Positions 63,452 to 64,000 of a DNA stretch of 64,000 nucleotides are shown one piece after another. The notes beneath the pieces are model-generated. The model made no database searches and was not told the DNA's origin. It saw nothing but the letters and a program-made list of their open reading frames with translations. The translations under genes and the position numbers were made by a program. The DNA comes from Linderina pennispora. Lineage: Eukaryota > Kickxellomycota > Kickxellomycetes > Kickxellales > Kickxellaceae. The stretch covers positions 558,001 through 622,000 of the forward strand of contig NW_024468260.1 in NCBI RefSeq assembly GCF_002104995.1, in the 5' to 3' direction. Position 1 is the first letter of the stretch, and the number at the start of each line of letters is the position of its first letter.

Positions 63452-64000
63452 TAGCAGAGAATTATTAGAAAGGTAGGCTGAGGACAAGAAGGATGCTGCT
63501 TATTGCTTGTTGGTTTGTTTGTCTTTTGACAGCGGGTGACCTTCGGCTTTATATACGCCTTTCGTCCATGGGTCGTGTCATCCCTGTGGTGTACAATGGC
63601 TAGGTATATGAAAATGTATGCGCATGGAGCAATTAGGGAGCGAGCAGTCCATTCGGAAGATCCCCATGTCCACCGCCTCACAGATTGTGCGGGTGCTAAC
63701 CGCAAACTAAAGCCATGATGCGATCCTGGCAACGTATCACGCGGTACAAGGGAGCCTTGAAAAAGAGCCGACCTTGCCGTGGAAAAATTATGCTTGTTTT
63801 TTTCTATGCTAACAGGTTCATGTAGTCGCACTGCATGCAATGCAAAGAATATTCTAGCGCCAGAATCCAGTCCGCAGCTAGGCCTGATAGTGTTGAAAAA
63901 TCGGAGTTGATTTAGGGACCTGTGGGAAACGTCGTGCCCATGTTTCTCACATGGGCAAGCTTACACAGACACAAAGGGATTAGCATACCATAAATAAAAG
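63452..64000 (-). other. Upstream region of the M28 peptidase
   Basis: About 550 bp to the window edge; it holds the TATA box listed separately. No other gene seen. Confidence 0.5.
63549..63555 (-). promoter_or_regulatory. TATA box of the M28 peptidase
   Basis: TATATAA on the minus strand (within GGCGTATATAAAGCC), about 98 bp upstream of the ATG at 63451. Confidence 0.55.

Overview
This window is nuclear DNA from a filamentous or early-diverging fungus. The clues are a fungal-type fatty-acid synthase beta relative, a GT15 (Kre2-type) mannosyltransferase, Ppg1 phosphatase, a Bzz1-type F-BAR/C1/SH3 protein, a CysA-type serine O-acetyltransferase, the standard genetic code, GT-AG introns mostly of about 70-100 bp, and nuclear complex I genes (which excludes Saccharomyces- and Schizosaccharomyces-type yeasts). 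A Kickxellomycotina-like zygomycete is my best guess, but this is inference only. The window has about 27 protein genes, one degenerate gene and one tRNA gene. No transposon, CRISPR array, rRNA gene or prophage was seen.

Layout. 0-5.3 kb (minus strand): complex I subunits NDUFV1 and NDUFS8, a small unknown protein, and TFIIF alpha. 6.3-14.6 kb: mitoferrin, a free-standing AlaX editing protein, a GT15 mannosyltransferase, a SulP sulfate permease and a UBX/erasin-like ERAD protein. 15.6-18.9 kb: a large secreted repeat protein. 19.6-31.4 kb: a dense run of macro-domain protein, RasGAP, mitochondrial TPR protein, Mog1, TMEM50/Vps68, RNA polymerase III subunit Rpc4, Bzz1-like protein and ACT-domain protein. 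31.8-37.2 kb: DDHD phospholipase, sterol C-5 desaturase and an unknown protein with two NPF motifs. 37.2-40.0 kb: no recognisable gene. 40.0-48.6 kb: a very large chromodomain/PHD/SNF2 remodeller and an SLC41-type cation transporter. 49.0-52.4 kb: CysA-type serine acetyltransferase, Ppg1, Naa30 and tRNA-Pro(CGG). 52.8-56.5 kb: an abridged FAS-beta relative that lacks its enoyl-reductase and malonyl/palmitoyl-transferase parts. 57.4-63.5 kb: a tryptophan-anchored amphipathic repeat protein, then a secreted trypsin-like protease and a secreted M28 aminopeptidase facing each other.

Sequence quality matters here. All eight larger genes left of 17.7 kb are open end to end (after normal splicing). 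From 17.8 kb onward most genes carry single-base frame breaks, nearly all in short homopolymers, with conserved protein sequence resuming immediately in another frame. I treat these as probable assembly errors and annotate the broken genes as single genes. A minority could be real. The FAS-beta relative is different: besides frame breaks it has lost whole domains.

Functional threads are mitochondrial (complex I pair, mitoferrin, TPR protein, serine acetyltransferase with a presequence-like N-terminus), sulfur assimilation (sulfate permease, serine acetyltransferase), cell surface and secretion (mannosyltransferase, repeat protein, two peptidases), and transcription/chromatin (TFIIF, Rpc4, SNF2 protein).
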